DNA of 64,000 bases from Thysanoteuthis rhombus. Taxonomy: Eukaryota > Mollusca > Cephalopoda > Oegopsida > Thysanoteuthidae. Under the pieces are notes generated by a model. The model was not told the origin of the DNA. It saw only the letters and a program-made list of their open reading frames with translations, and ran no database searches. This document shows positions 1 to 10,958 of this stretch, in pieces (within the stretch, counting starts at the first letter, position 1; the number at the start of each line of letters is the position of its first letter). Made by a program: the position numbers and the translations under genes. Location of the stretch: contig OY735220.1 in assembly GCA_963457665.1 (NCBI GenBank), positions 29,803,518-29,867,517 of the forward strand, written 5' to 3'.

Positions 1-3000
1 CACTGGAAAATCTTCCGTTAAAAAAGCAGCCACACAGCGAGAACTTGGCAGAAAAATGGAAAAATTCTTATGTCAAAGCAAGCTTAGCAAGTAAATATGA
101 TTTTTTTTTTTTTCCCCCATTTTCTTCCTCTTACCAATTTTTTGAATGCTTCTATCTTACTCTTATTGAAACTTCAACTGCTACGTTAGATAACAAAATG
201 TCCTCTGCTCAAAGGTGAAACTGTCTAACATGCTCACCGTAGCTATTTATGTTGCCATTAATTAAACTGGAATTTACGCAAATCTGCTTCGAAGACAATA
301 CGTAGCATGTCACTTGATGTGCACATCATATGGCATTGAATGTGTTAACATTTCTGGGCAATATCATCAAATTTCATAGACAACAGGTTATTTTTCAGGC
401 AAATAGAATGTATAAGCATGCTGATACTTGTTGAATAACTTGTGTGGCACAAGGCTATATTCAATGAGCACCTAGCAAGTAATAGGAGTGATGATTCGCT
501 TGAGACTTGTTTGTAATTGTGCTATGGTAGATACTCAGGTAATTTTAGTTTACTTACTAAACTTAGTTTGATCCAGTGCAAAGCCCAAAATATGAAGACT
601 TGACTATATACCAGAACTTTAATGACTTTTTACAATGGCAGCACACTTTTTAAGGATGATGGAATGGTAACACTTTACTGAGTTTTGTTAGACAAGCTGA
701 TATGTCATCCCAGTAGTACAACTGGCTCTGGGGTAGGGTCTCTTGGAAGATTTGGAACATCCAGTACGTGGGTCTTTGGAGAATCCATCTTTTCTTTTGG
801 ATTTTACTATTTACACCTTTTTTAAGCCATGACCATGAAAACATCATGACTACATTGAAGATAGAGGTTCAAATTGTCTGAAACAAATTTGGTATGTTCA
901 TGACACTTCTCAAAGTTCTAGACAATTTTAGTATTTATTCTTAATTTGGAGGATTATCTTATTTGATAGCACACACTTCTGATTTGATGGTAACCAAGGA
1001 GATTAAGAATGAAAGAAATTAACTCCCCTTCCTTCTCTCTTGCAGTGTGTGGATTTTGGATGAAATTGACCAACTGGATAGTAAACAACATGAAGTCCTG
1101 TACTCATTATTTGAATGGCCAACGCTTGAAAAGTCGTCTCTTATTCTCATTGGTGAGTTATTTATTGATTTATTATGGTGGATGTTGTGCATTGGAAAAA
1201 AAGGGTTATGTTGTCTAGCTACTAGAATTAATTTGGCCTTATATGATTGAAAAATTACCCTTTTTTTTTTTTTCTTTTTTTTTTTTCCCCCTTTTCTTTT
1301 CTTTTCTTCTTCCTGAATTCCTCCCCGATTTTGAACTGTCATCTTTTTTTTTTTTTTCTTTTTCACCATTATACTTGATGCATTTTTCTCCATGGCTGCT
1401 GAGTATCTAGTTTAAGAATCACTAGCTTGGGGGGTGATATACTTAGCTCATTTTTACAAGACCAAAACCATTGCTTATGTAATTAGTTGACTTTATGAAT
1501 TGCACTAGATTTACCCAACTTTGCTTATTCTGAGGGATAGAGAAATCGTGCAGTATGAATCTTGATGTCTGAGTAATAGATTTTTTGCTTGTTGATGGCG
1601 TTCCTCACACCTTTGAAGACATAAAGACCGTGATTTTAGTCCATCAAAAATAAAAACTGAACTCCTTCACCTTTGGGCATTTTGGCACTGACCATGGTGG
1701 TCATTGTGCTCTCAGTGCTTGAGGTTTTGCGGGTTCTGACATTTTAAGGCTCTCAAATTCTTATATTGAAGAAACGCTTTCCTCTACTTGAATATACGAG
1801 TCCAAGTCGAGGTAACTCGTTCATCATATAATACTTTTTTTCATTGTTTGATTTTAGGTGTTGCGAACGCTCTGGATTTGACTGATCGGGTTCTACCTCG
1901 TCTCCAAGCTCAGCTTGAATTCAAACCACAATTGCTAAATTTTGTTCCCTACACCAAAGATCAGATTGTTGAGATTATTGAAAACCGACTCGAAAAGGTG
2001 AGTTGTCTCCCTTGGACTTTTGGGAAATTTACCTTTAGATTCATAAAGAAGCATTGACTAAAAGTATTGTTCCCCCAGATATTGCTTCTGCAAGCTATTT
2101 TTACCATTCAAAAATGGTATAATCTTTTTCATCAATTCCCCCCCCCCCACTTTGAATAATTGATTATTGAAGCTCACTATTTTTTAGCAGCTGAATAAGT
2201 GTTTAAAAATTTTTTTTTTTCCTTCTCTAAAAGCTTTTACCGCACTTTAACTCCACGTTATGATTTTGATAAGATGAAACCAGAATTGTCGAAATGCCCC
2301 TTTCCCTTTTATTTATTTATTTATTTTTTTTTTTTTTCTTTTCTTGAATTTGTCCATATTTAACAATGATAAATTATGATGGCTGCAATTTAGTGAGGCT
2401 TATACCCTGGGCCTGCATCTTGCTGTGGGAGAATTTCCTTCAAAACCTGGCCACCCTTTCAACCATCTCAGTCCATTTTTAACCCTCATTGGGAGGGGTG
2501 GCTGATAATGAAGGTTGAAAGTCGAACTCTCCACAGTCAGTATTAAACCATGAACGACTTCTTTTTCTACTGCTAAAGTGTTGTAAAATTGAAGTCAGTG
2601 ATTGAGCCTGGCAAAGAAGAATATTGGTCGGTCTTTTTCTCTATTAAAGATGAAGTGATAGATTGTTGATGGCGTTCTTTGCACGTTGATCATTTTGGTC
2701 GTTGTGCTCTCAGTGCGTGAAGTCTTGCAGGTTCTAACAATTCAAAGCTCTCAAATTCTTCTATTGGAGTCTTTCCAATTAACTGGCCAAGTGATTCCCG
2801 AAGTGTGTGCCGGTTGTCATCTGATGCTAAGAATTTGTATCAATTCCAGGAAATGGTAATTCAGTTACAATTTTAGGAGACAACATTTAAGATCAGAGAA
2901 ACTGTGGTAAACAAGCTCACCCATCCCACTAGCAATTATAAGGAAAGGAAACAAATGCCACTTTTTTTATGAATTTGAATGATTCATTATTTCGTTATTT

Positions 3001-5838
3001 TACTAACCATACCACTTGAACATGTGTGCAATGGTTCAGTATTTTCTGACCTGAAGCACCCCGTCCCCAGAAAAAAATCTATATAAACTAAGGGCAGAAT
3101 GATTCTAAAAAAAAGTTGGAACCACTGAACTGACCCTTTCCCCCCCCCCCGTCTCTCTTCAATTTGGAATGAATGTGTGGGTCTCATAAAGTTCATTATC
3201 CATTCAAGTACTGAATGCTCGACTTTTCAAGTTTATAGAAAAATTCTTATTTAATTTTGTTACCTTGATTCATCGTGTGAGATTAACTGTTTCATTTTTT
3301 TTTTTTTTCCCCCCTCTCTTCAACAGATCAAAGAAAGTGGTCAATGTATGTTAGAACCAAGTGCCATTCAGTTTTGTGCTCGTAAGGTTGCATCTGTGGC
3401 CGGAGACATGCGCAGAGCTCTGGATGTGTGCCGAAGAGCTATTGAAACGGTGGAAACCAGTGTTCGAATAAAAGGTGTTCTTAAACCTACAGGTAAGTTT
3501 TCTCCTCTCCTATCACTGTTTCCCCCCCCCCTTTGTTCCTGTTGTTTTGGTAGGGGGTTACCCCTTGTACTGTGATCATGCTTAACAAGTTTTATTTTTT
3601 TTATTCAAGCTACAATTGAGTTGCATTTTTGGGGACGATTGCCCTAACAAACAATTGGACCCTTCATGAGACTAAAAGTTGATGATTGAGAGATATTTTC
3701 TTCCTTTTTTTAATAATTAAAAAAAAAATTATTTGCATTTCTGAACAATGCAAAGTAAGCTTTGAAAGTTTGGAATAACTAACAGATCTCTCTTCATAGA
3801 TACATTGAATTTTGTTTCACTCTTTGAAACCTTCAGACATCGTGACTGGTTTGAGATTCTAAGAAGTTTGTAAGACCCATCTTGGTGTCAGCCCAACTTA
3901 AAATGGCCGATATTTTGAACATACGGTTTTGGATTTAAATCTGAATATATGGTTTATGTGACTTCTGATGTACCAAGTTATAACCAAGATGGACATGGGT
4001 GACGTTTACCCTCTTCCATCTATCATGAACGATTGAGATTTGAACATATAATCTTTTTTTTTTTTTTCTTCCCTTCCAATTTAATGATACCAACTATGTA
4101 ACTACATTACCAAGTATACCAAATTTCAGTAATTAACAATATTTACACTTACAGGAAGCAATAGTCCTACTAAAAGTGATGTGCCTCTGAGAAAGATAGG
4201 AATTCCTCATATTGCTCGTGTGGTCAGTGAAGTGTACGGTTGTCGTGTCATTGCGTCTACCCAAGACTCTGAAAGCATTCCCCTCCAGCAGAAGATAGCA
4301 GTCTGTACTTTGTTGCTATTGTTGAAGAAAGGGAAAAAACCAGCAAAAGAAGTGAATCTTGGCAGTGTAAGTTATCTCCCTTCGTTTTCCTTCTGTGACA
4401 TTGTCATTTTAAATTAGACAATTTTAAGACGGGTTTTGAAGAAAAAAGTGCAAAATGTCTTTTACAGAGGAAGCTGCTTATCAAGGACAAAAGCTTTTAG
4501 ATAGTAATAACTGGCTGATAACAGGCAGCTAAAGACACAACCGTTTATTTATTTTTCACTTATTCCCCCCCCCCCCTTATCAAATAGTTATCATCAAAAT
4601 CAATTGGTCCCATTATCTATGATGTGATGAATGGCTTTCTGTATACTGGGATGTCATATTAGCAGTTTATCTTGTCAAACATTCTGTAATGTTTTCTTCT
4701 TCAGCATCCGTGAATTCTCTTGAATCCTTATCAAAATATTTGCCTGAGTAAAAAGACCTAAAACTTGAGACCTTTTGGGAATTTGAACATTGTTCATTTG
4801 TCAATTTACTCCACATATCCCTGAGAGTAATTTGCTAGCATAGGGAGTTAGTTCCTTATTCATACAACATTGAGCTAGGCATGGTTTAAAAAAAAAGAAA
4901 AGAGATATATATATATATATATATATTATAGTCTGAATTTTTGTAGAGTGTGTATTAAGACAGGTGTGTGTGGGGGGGATCTATTTATCTTTTTTAAAAG
5001 CCTATTATGTTTTATCAATTTGGATCATTTCTTGGGAATTCAGTTTTGTTATTTTTTCTTTGCAGTTACATAATGTTTTTAAGAAAGTGTGTCAACGTTA
5101 TAATGTTGTGGGAGTGGATCAGTCTGAGTTTATCAACATGTGTTCATTATTGGATACACGAGGAATAATTTCCACCAAGAAAGGCAAAGAACCAAGACTA
5201 ATGAAGGTATGTTTTCTTTTCTTTTCAAGATAAATCACTTTTATATATATCTAGTGACATGGGTTGTTGCTCTGAAGTGATGATGATTGACAGGCTGGAT
5301 TAGTTGACCATTTGTGAATGTGATTCACACTTTTGGCCTTATGCTTGACTAAGCAATGCTTCGAAAAAAAGAAAAACCCTTATGGTTAGTAACCAGTATC
5401 GTGTATGAGTAAGATGTTCACTGTGTGCGCCTGGCAAAGTGAAGTACTGAACTATACTCCTTTCATTGAGCATTCGTGTGAACAAGGGCATAAGTGTGTA
5501 GCACTTTCCAATTGTACACAAAAAAGGTGGCAATTTGTTTGTATTGGGCTCTTTATTATTATTTATTTTGTGTGTCTACCTTTTATTGAGAGAAGAAAAA
5601 TGCGAAGAGCAAAATATTTTTAAAAAATTTTAATGTATAATGCAGAGCTAAATTTACTCAAATATTGACTATTAGTAAAACTAATGATCCCTTCATGTAT
5701 TCTAAATCCTCAATAAAACTTTTTTTTTTTTTTCCTTTCCCACTTCAGGTCAGTCTTCGTTTGAATGAACAAGATCTGGAAGATGCATTGAAAGACAAAG
5801 CATTTGTGGCCAACATCATGGAAAAGGGATTGCCCTAA
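1..5838 (+). CDS. CDC6: CDC6 replication-licensing AAA+ ATPase (3' part, 7 exons)
   Basis: Cell division control protein 6 loads the MCM2-7 helicase with ORC and CDT1 at replication origins in the nucleus. Coding exons read as 1-90 (partial), 1046-1152, 1858-1997, 3327-3492, 4155-4366, 5066-5206 and 5749-5838. All junctions are GT-AG and the phases join without a frame break, giving about 314 residues against roughly 560 for the human protein. The missing 5' part, with the CDK/cyclin motifs and Walker A, lies outside the window. Visible in order: the Walker B region VWILDEIDQLDSK (1047-1085), the sensor-1 region VANALDLTDRVLPRL, the sensor-2 segment GDMRRALDVCRRAIE (near 3400), a linker, then the C-terminal winged helix with IPLQQKIAVCTLLLLL, VDQSEFINMCSLLDTRGI and the terminal FVANIMEKGLP, which closely matches the vertebrate C terminus. 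The final TAA is at 5836-5838. Every key residue expected in this part is present, so the gene looks functional. Confidence 0.97.
1590..1783 (+). repeat. dispersed repeat, copy 1 (CDC6 intron)
   Basis: This segment shares long blocks with 2664-2777 in the next CDC6 intron: GTTGATGGCGTTC, GTCATTGTGCTCTCAGTGC versus GTCGTTGTGCTCTCAGTGC, and CTCAAATTCTT followed by CTTTCC. This copy has about 80 bases in the middle that the other lacks. No terminal repeats, A/B boxes or coding potential were recognised, so its class is unknown. Confidence 0.7.
2664..2777 (+). repeat. dispersed repeat, copy 2 (CDC6 intron, internally deleted)
   Basis: Homologous to 1590-1783, in the same orientation, and about 80 bases shorter through loss of the middle. 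The copies lie in neighbouring introns separated by an exon, so a simple local duplication would have had to spare the exon. Two independent insertions of one short element are as likely. Confidence 0.7.
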
Positions 5839-6262
5839 CAAATGTTTTAAACGTTTTTACTTTTCCATTTTGAAGATTTTTAATTGACTTCATTTTAAAG
5901 TGAACTTCAGCTTTCTTCCTTGAACTTTTGAAGGAAAGCTGAGGGTAACACCAAAACAATTTTATTTTATCTTTTAAATCATTTTCGAAAAAAAGCATAA
6001 AAACATTTTGTCTGTATATATTAGAATCTATAATGGATTTTGAGTTCTTTTTAACTTCTGTACATACTATTTTAATTTGTAAAATTTCGATACTGAATCT
6101 TTTTAAATTATTTGAAAAAGAAAAATGTAAATTTGTAAGATAAATCGTCCTCGTGCATCTTGATGTTATATTGAACTTTTCTCTCTGAGAAAATAATGTA
6201 CCCATTATTTTGTACAATAAGTTTTGATTACATTGTAAGAAGAAATAAACAAAACTTTTCAT
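5839..6262 (+). other. CDC6: CDC6 3' untranslated region
   Basis: This AT-rich stretch follows the CDC6 stop codon. A canonical AATAAA lies at 6244-6249, followed by a T/G-rich segment (6266-6300), which is the expected arrangement for cleavage near 6262. A second cluster of AATAAA-like hexamers at about 8812-8830 could serve a much longer alternative 3'UTR, but that would have to cross several repeats, so the proximal site is preferred. Confidence 0.7.
6244..6249 (+). promoter_or_regulatory. CDC6: polyadenylation signal of CDC6
   Basis: AATAAA lies about 405 bases after the CDC6 stop, with a downstream GT-rich region. It is the first canonical hexamer on the plus strand that also has a U/GU-rich element after it. 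Confidence 0.65.
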
Positions 6263-6983
6263 TTTTAAAACTTTGTTGGCTTGTTCTTCTGTCTAAAGTT
6301 ACCCCCCCCCGCCCCGCTAACAAGTCTGTTTACAATATTCTGTGAACAGTACTTCATGGTTGCTAGGGGTCTTCCCCCCCCCCCAACTCAATTTCCAACC
6401 AATTAACCAATTGGAGTAAGACATGATTTTGCACTAAAGAAGCTGTTGGGCATAGGTGCAAGTCTTTCCATGTCAGAGGTAATGAGTTATGGGGGTGGGT
6501 GGCATCAGGACATGTGATTTTTAATGAGATAAAAATAAGGGAGATAACTCATTCCCTCGGAACAACAAAAGTTAGTTAAAATGGAGGGGGCAGACATTTT
6601 TCTTTCAGAAAACTTGACTGAAAATATATATACATATAATGCCCAGAAAGATTTCAATTAACAATTCCATTTGGTGAATCATCAGAAAATATTATCAATG
6701 TAATTTACAAATACTCAGATATTTTAACTTTAATAAAGAAATATATTCAATGTATTTCTTCTACAACACAAACCAATAAGCCAAAAACTGGATATTTCAG
6801 TACTTTTTCTTGTATCGTGCACACCAGATACACCTCAATATTCATTATAGTTGGATATTTGGAAAAAAAAATAGCAAGTAGCCATGTAACCACAATGCTA
6901 AACTCAACATTGGAGTGTGCACAAATAATTAACTAAAATGAACATTTAACAGTATTAACTTTATTTTCTATAAATTTAGATTC

Positions 6984-7068
6984 CACACCCCCCCCCACAT
7001 GTGGGGGGTGTGTGAAAAATCCGTATTCACTAAGGCCATCATGATTGGAAAAAGTTTGGGAACCATTG
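6984..7068. mobile_element. right end of a degraded hAT-like element
   Basis: The segment ends in AAAGTTTGGGAACCATTG at 7068, the inverted form of the hAT/Charlie-type terminus CA(A/G)TGGTTCCCAAACTTT. Just inside is a C-rich/G-rich hairpin at 6984-7014 whose arms flank ACATGT. No matching left terminus was found upstream, so the element is truncated or too decayed to bound. Confidence 0.45.
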
Positions 7069-7098
7069 CCTAATAATGAAATCTGGTTTTAAACATCT

Positions 7099-7422
7099 TT
7101 AACCTGTTCACTGCCAAGTATATTTCAACATAACTCTTGTGCCAGGTCTTTTCTCATAAGCAAAAAGAAAATAAAGACTAATTGAAATGGGAAGTCATGT
7201 TCAAAACTGATTGTATTGTCATACATATCAAGCTATAGATTAAACAGTGACACTTTTTCCATCCTCAACCGTCAGTAAAGAGATCAGATACTAACTTTGA
7301 CCCTAGGCAGAAGTCACGATGTATGTATAAATAATCCTATTATCTGTGACTTGTACTATGCTAGTATATGATAAATAAACAATACAATGAAGCAATCTTG
7401 TCAGTGGAGGCCATCAGGTTAA
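7099..7422. mobile_element. TTAA-bounded, piggyBac-like miniature element
   Basis: TTAA is present at both ends (7099-7102 and 7419-7422). The left terminus reads CCTGTTCACTGCCAAGTATA and the right, inverted, reads CCTGATGGCCTCCACTGAC. TTAA targets with CCY-starting termini are typical of piggyBac-family elements. The left terminus is shared with 25041-26479. It is about 320 bp long, without coding capacity, so non-autonomous if real. Confidence 0.45.
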
Positions 7423-9487
7423 AAAAAAAAAAAAGGAAAATTGTAAAAGTGAGAGAGGGGGAAATGTTACAGCATTCAGAAAGTAGGCCAGATTCAAACT
7501 TGTTTCAGAGGTAAAAAGTATTGAACTTGGTATATTTTGCAGACTAGTTTAATATGGAAAATATTCTGGCCATCCAGGTGGGAGTGCTAATCACAACCAG
7601 AATATAGGTTGTGCCAAGACTGGCATGTATTACCATTGTGTTTTTGAATAATTCCCAACCCATTTATAAAATCTAGATGCACTGATCACCTTGACATTGA
7701 TAATATATTAGTGGTTTGAAAAATACGAAAAGGAAGAAAAAAAAACCCGCTGAATGTTGCAAACTTCAAGCTTTTTTAGATATCAGTTAGGAATACAGGT
7801 GATTTCGCTTGTAAAAAGAAACAAAATAGAAATGTATTTAATGAGGTAAGGTGAAGCTGACACATTTTTTCATTGCTGCAGGATTTTTGTCTCGTATAAC
7901 ACAAGAAAAATAGTTAGAAAGGTGTTAAGGATTTCTTAAATCAAATGAATAAAAAATTATTTAGTATTTTTACACTAAGTTAGTAACATTGACATTCCAT
8001 GATTTCAAAGCATTGTATATGCCACTTACAAGACTTGACATTTTATAGTAGAATAATTCTTTTTATAAAACTGCAAAGAGTACACTTGGACTAAGGAGCT
8101 TTGTGCCAAAACTTGAGGTAGACAGTTACAGGACTCATCTGAGTTACAGTGAGCAGTGGTTCTTTGAATATCAGTCATTGCATAATCTGGCATATATGAT
8201 ATATTTTCAATTCAAATATATTATCTATTGTGAAGAGGGTTAATTTTGTATCTCGGATCAATTCACTAGGGTATTTTTGTAAACATGTCAAGGACAAAAC
8301 ATGTTGAATGTTAAAAGCTTCAAGCTTTTATTATTTCAGTTTGGAATATAGGTCATGTAACCTGGAGCTCTACCACTATAGCCTTATGCCAAACTAAGCT
8401 TAACTGGGTAAAAAGATGTTGCGTACAATTCTTTGACTCTTAATGTAAAAGCAGTGTGTGTCATTTATAGTACCAGTAGCAGCTATCATCTAAACTTGTT
8501 ATTGCCATGCAGCAACTGTTACTGTCAGCAACAGCAGCCTGGACGAGCAAAGGAAGTCAAATGTATCACACTTATGTAGATGTCTACGAAGAAATAATTG
8601 GTTAATATGCACATGTAAATTGGATTTATATCATTGAATAGTAATATGTTTGTTCTCATATAAGTTGAGAACTACATATCACAGAAGAAATAATTAGACA
8701 TACTTGAAATCAGGTCCTCAAGCATTTAGGTTGAACTCTGCAAAATAAATGAACTGTGACAAAAGAAATTGAGAAATGTTTTTAAAATATTGTATGCATG
8801 TTTTTCTTATGTAAATAAACTATAAATAAAGATTGAATGAATATTATAGTATGTGTTTTGTTTTTTTTTAATGTAAAAGAGAACGTTAACAAAGAAATGC
8901 AAATTCTTACTTCAATGTTAGAGAAAATTTACTAATTCTTTTGGGGTCTGGAATGGATCAATCAAATTTCCATTATTTATTATCATTATTCTTTATGGGG
9001 AAAATTGCTTCACTATCAGATCAACCTTTAGGAATGCTTCTCCACTTTTATGTTGTCAAAAGTGAAGGGATCAAAAGAAAGCCACCCACCCTCTCCTCTA
9101 AGTGGTCAAAAGTAAAGGGGAATTTTTTTTTTTTTAAATCTTCAGGGGTCAGATATGAAGGGAAACTTTTCAACAAGTCTAAATATAAATGAATATCAAA
9201 CTTTCAAACATACATAGACAGGTACTTAAGCTAGTAATGTAAGTATATATCTATAGAGAAAATGCAGTCAAAGTAACGATGCAATTACAAAGTTGTTTGG
9301 CTAAGGTTGAACTCTTCTACAATTAACCCTTACATAATATATCAGTTTTGGCTATTTCCACTCATTTCATGAATTTTCATTTGTACTCTCATGATAACTG
9401 TTACAGACTAATTGTTATCTACTTGGGGAAACAAAAAAACTTTACTGCCAATCAATAGACAGTATGGAATCATTCACTTTGCTCTAA

Positions 9488-9645
9488 TTCCCTTAGGAAA
9501 GGCATGAATCCATCTCTTCTCCGCACAAGTTATGGATAAAATAGGTTAAATTGGGTTCTATAGCCTTGGGAAGGCAACCAGTCTAGAGGTACAATTCATA
9601 CCAAAACCAGGGACTGGAGCAACCTCAAAGTGGTTAGATGCCCTT
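9488..9645 (+). mobile_element. tRNA-headed SINE family A, 5'-truncated copy
   Basis: The GGAAAGGCATGAATCC block and a later CTAG...CAAAACCAGG block match the body and tail of the minus-strand SINE at 59010-59283 when that copy is reverse-complemented. The tRNA-like head is missing here, as expected for a 5'-truncated retroposed SINE. Confidence 0.55.
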
Positions 9646-9889
9646 CTGTCAGCTTCTGATACCAGACATCACTATCTGCTTTTCTTTGAACTATATCAGC
9701 AAAACCAAAAGTGGGGGAATCTGACTATAGAGCATCCCTTGCCCAGGCATGCACCCTGGTGGGGACATTAACCATTGTCTGTAGAGAAAATGAAGGCTGT
9801 TCAAATCATTTACAAAATGACAGCAATTTTCCTGACTTGTTTCCTTGTCCTGAATGAAATACAACAAGAGTGGCTGTTAGTTAACAATT

Positions 9890-9899
9890 TTTATTTATT
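9890..9899 (-). promoter_or_regulatory. PRPF38B: candidate polyadenylation signals of PRPF38B
   Basis: Read on the minus strand this is AATAAATAAA, two overlapping canonical hexamers about 1.06 kb after the PRPF38B stop. No other canonical hexamer on the minus strand was found between 9900 and 10958. If used, the 3'UTR would include the foldback at 10260-10453. Confidence 0.5.
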
Positions 9900-10259
9900 T
9901 CCTGAAAGAAATAAAGATTTTCTCAAGAAGAGAGAGAGGGGAAAAAAAAAAAAAAAAAAAAGGATGGGGGGAGTGGTTGTGATGTCAACAAAGCTGTACA
10001 AAATGATGGACAGGTGAAATTTTTTGACTGGGTAGAGGCTAAAGATCAAAGGTTAAAAATATATATTTATCATCAGAGTAAAAGAAGCCTCAAGAGAACA
10101 AAAAAAAAAAAAGTCAAAATAACCTCCAAGGGAAACATAGCAGTTTCATGGAGATGAAGAAAATCATCAAATGGAAAAAAAAAAAATTACCTAATTGAGA
10201 AGAGAAAAATTGAAGGAAAGAAATAACCTAATATAACAAAAATAAAAATAAAATAATAG

Positions 10260-10453
10260 CATTCCAACTCTGGTTTCGGATAATCGATTTAGTCAACACA
10301 ACATTTTACCTAATCCATTCTTCAGCCTTTGTCAGGTGTATAAATGGAAGAAAAAAAAAGAGGAGGGCTGAAGAATGGATTGGTCAAAACATCATGTTGA
10401 TTATATCAAAGATGTGAAGAAGAGATTTGATTGTTCGAACAAGAGTTGGAATG
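10260..10453. repeat. foldback (inverted-repeat) element, probably in the PRPF38B 3'UTR
   Basis: The left arm starts CATTCCAACTCTGGTT and ends near ATCCATTCTTCAGCC; the right arm is its approximate reverse complement, from GGCTGAAGAATGGAT to AGAGTTGGAATG. The arms are about 70-85 bases with a purine-rich loop near 10345-10365. It resembles a miniature foldback transposon. No clear target duplication was seen, so the family is open. Confidence 0.65.
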
Positions 10454-10958
10454 TTAATGACTCTTCTTGAAGTTATTGATAAAATAAAAGCATTTCCACC
10501 CTAAGTTTGGAAGGAAAAAAAACCAGTAATTAAATATTAATACTCCATTCCCTCCTGAAAAAGGAGGGTAAGTGTCCACACACACATACACACATAGGCA
10601 TACACACTATCCTTAGCCTCATAACCATACTGTCTAAATGAGAAATAAAATAAGGAGCAGGAGAAAAAAAAAAATTTAAAAAGGCCTACCACTGGCAATA
10701 GTAAGTATTGGTTGTTCATGTTTGGAGTTTTCTGGTAAATATCTTTACTGTCACTGTCAATTGATGCTGGTTACAAAAACACACTAAAGAGATAAATAAG
10801 TCTTTAGTTGCAGTTCATGTCAAATGAATTCATTACCAACAAATTCCACATACCATTCACCCATTAAAAAAAAAAAAAAAACAAAAAAAAAACAAAAAAA
10901 AAAAACACTTCTCTGCCTTGTTTTGGGATTTCCTTCCTTTGTCATTCACTCATTCCCT

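Larger units (their letters stand above)
6263..9484. other. intergenic, CDC6 / PRPF38B convergent region
   Basis: No gene was recognised. The stretch holds short poly-C tracts, a perfect C-rich hairpin (6984-7014), a hAT-like right end (7068) and a TTAA-bounded element (7099-7422), otherwise AT-rich sequence. A cluster of AATAAA-like signals at 8812-8830 may mark an alternative CDC6 transcript end. Confidence 0.5.

Noticed and set aside
8812-8830. main CDC6 poly(A) site
   Set aside because: Reaching it would need a 3-kb 3'UTR across transposon relics, whereas 6244-6249 is a good proximal signal. Left only as an alternative.
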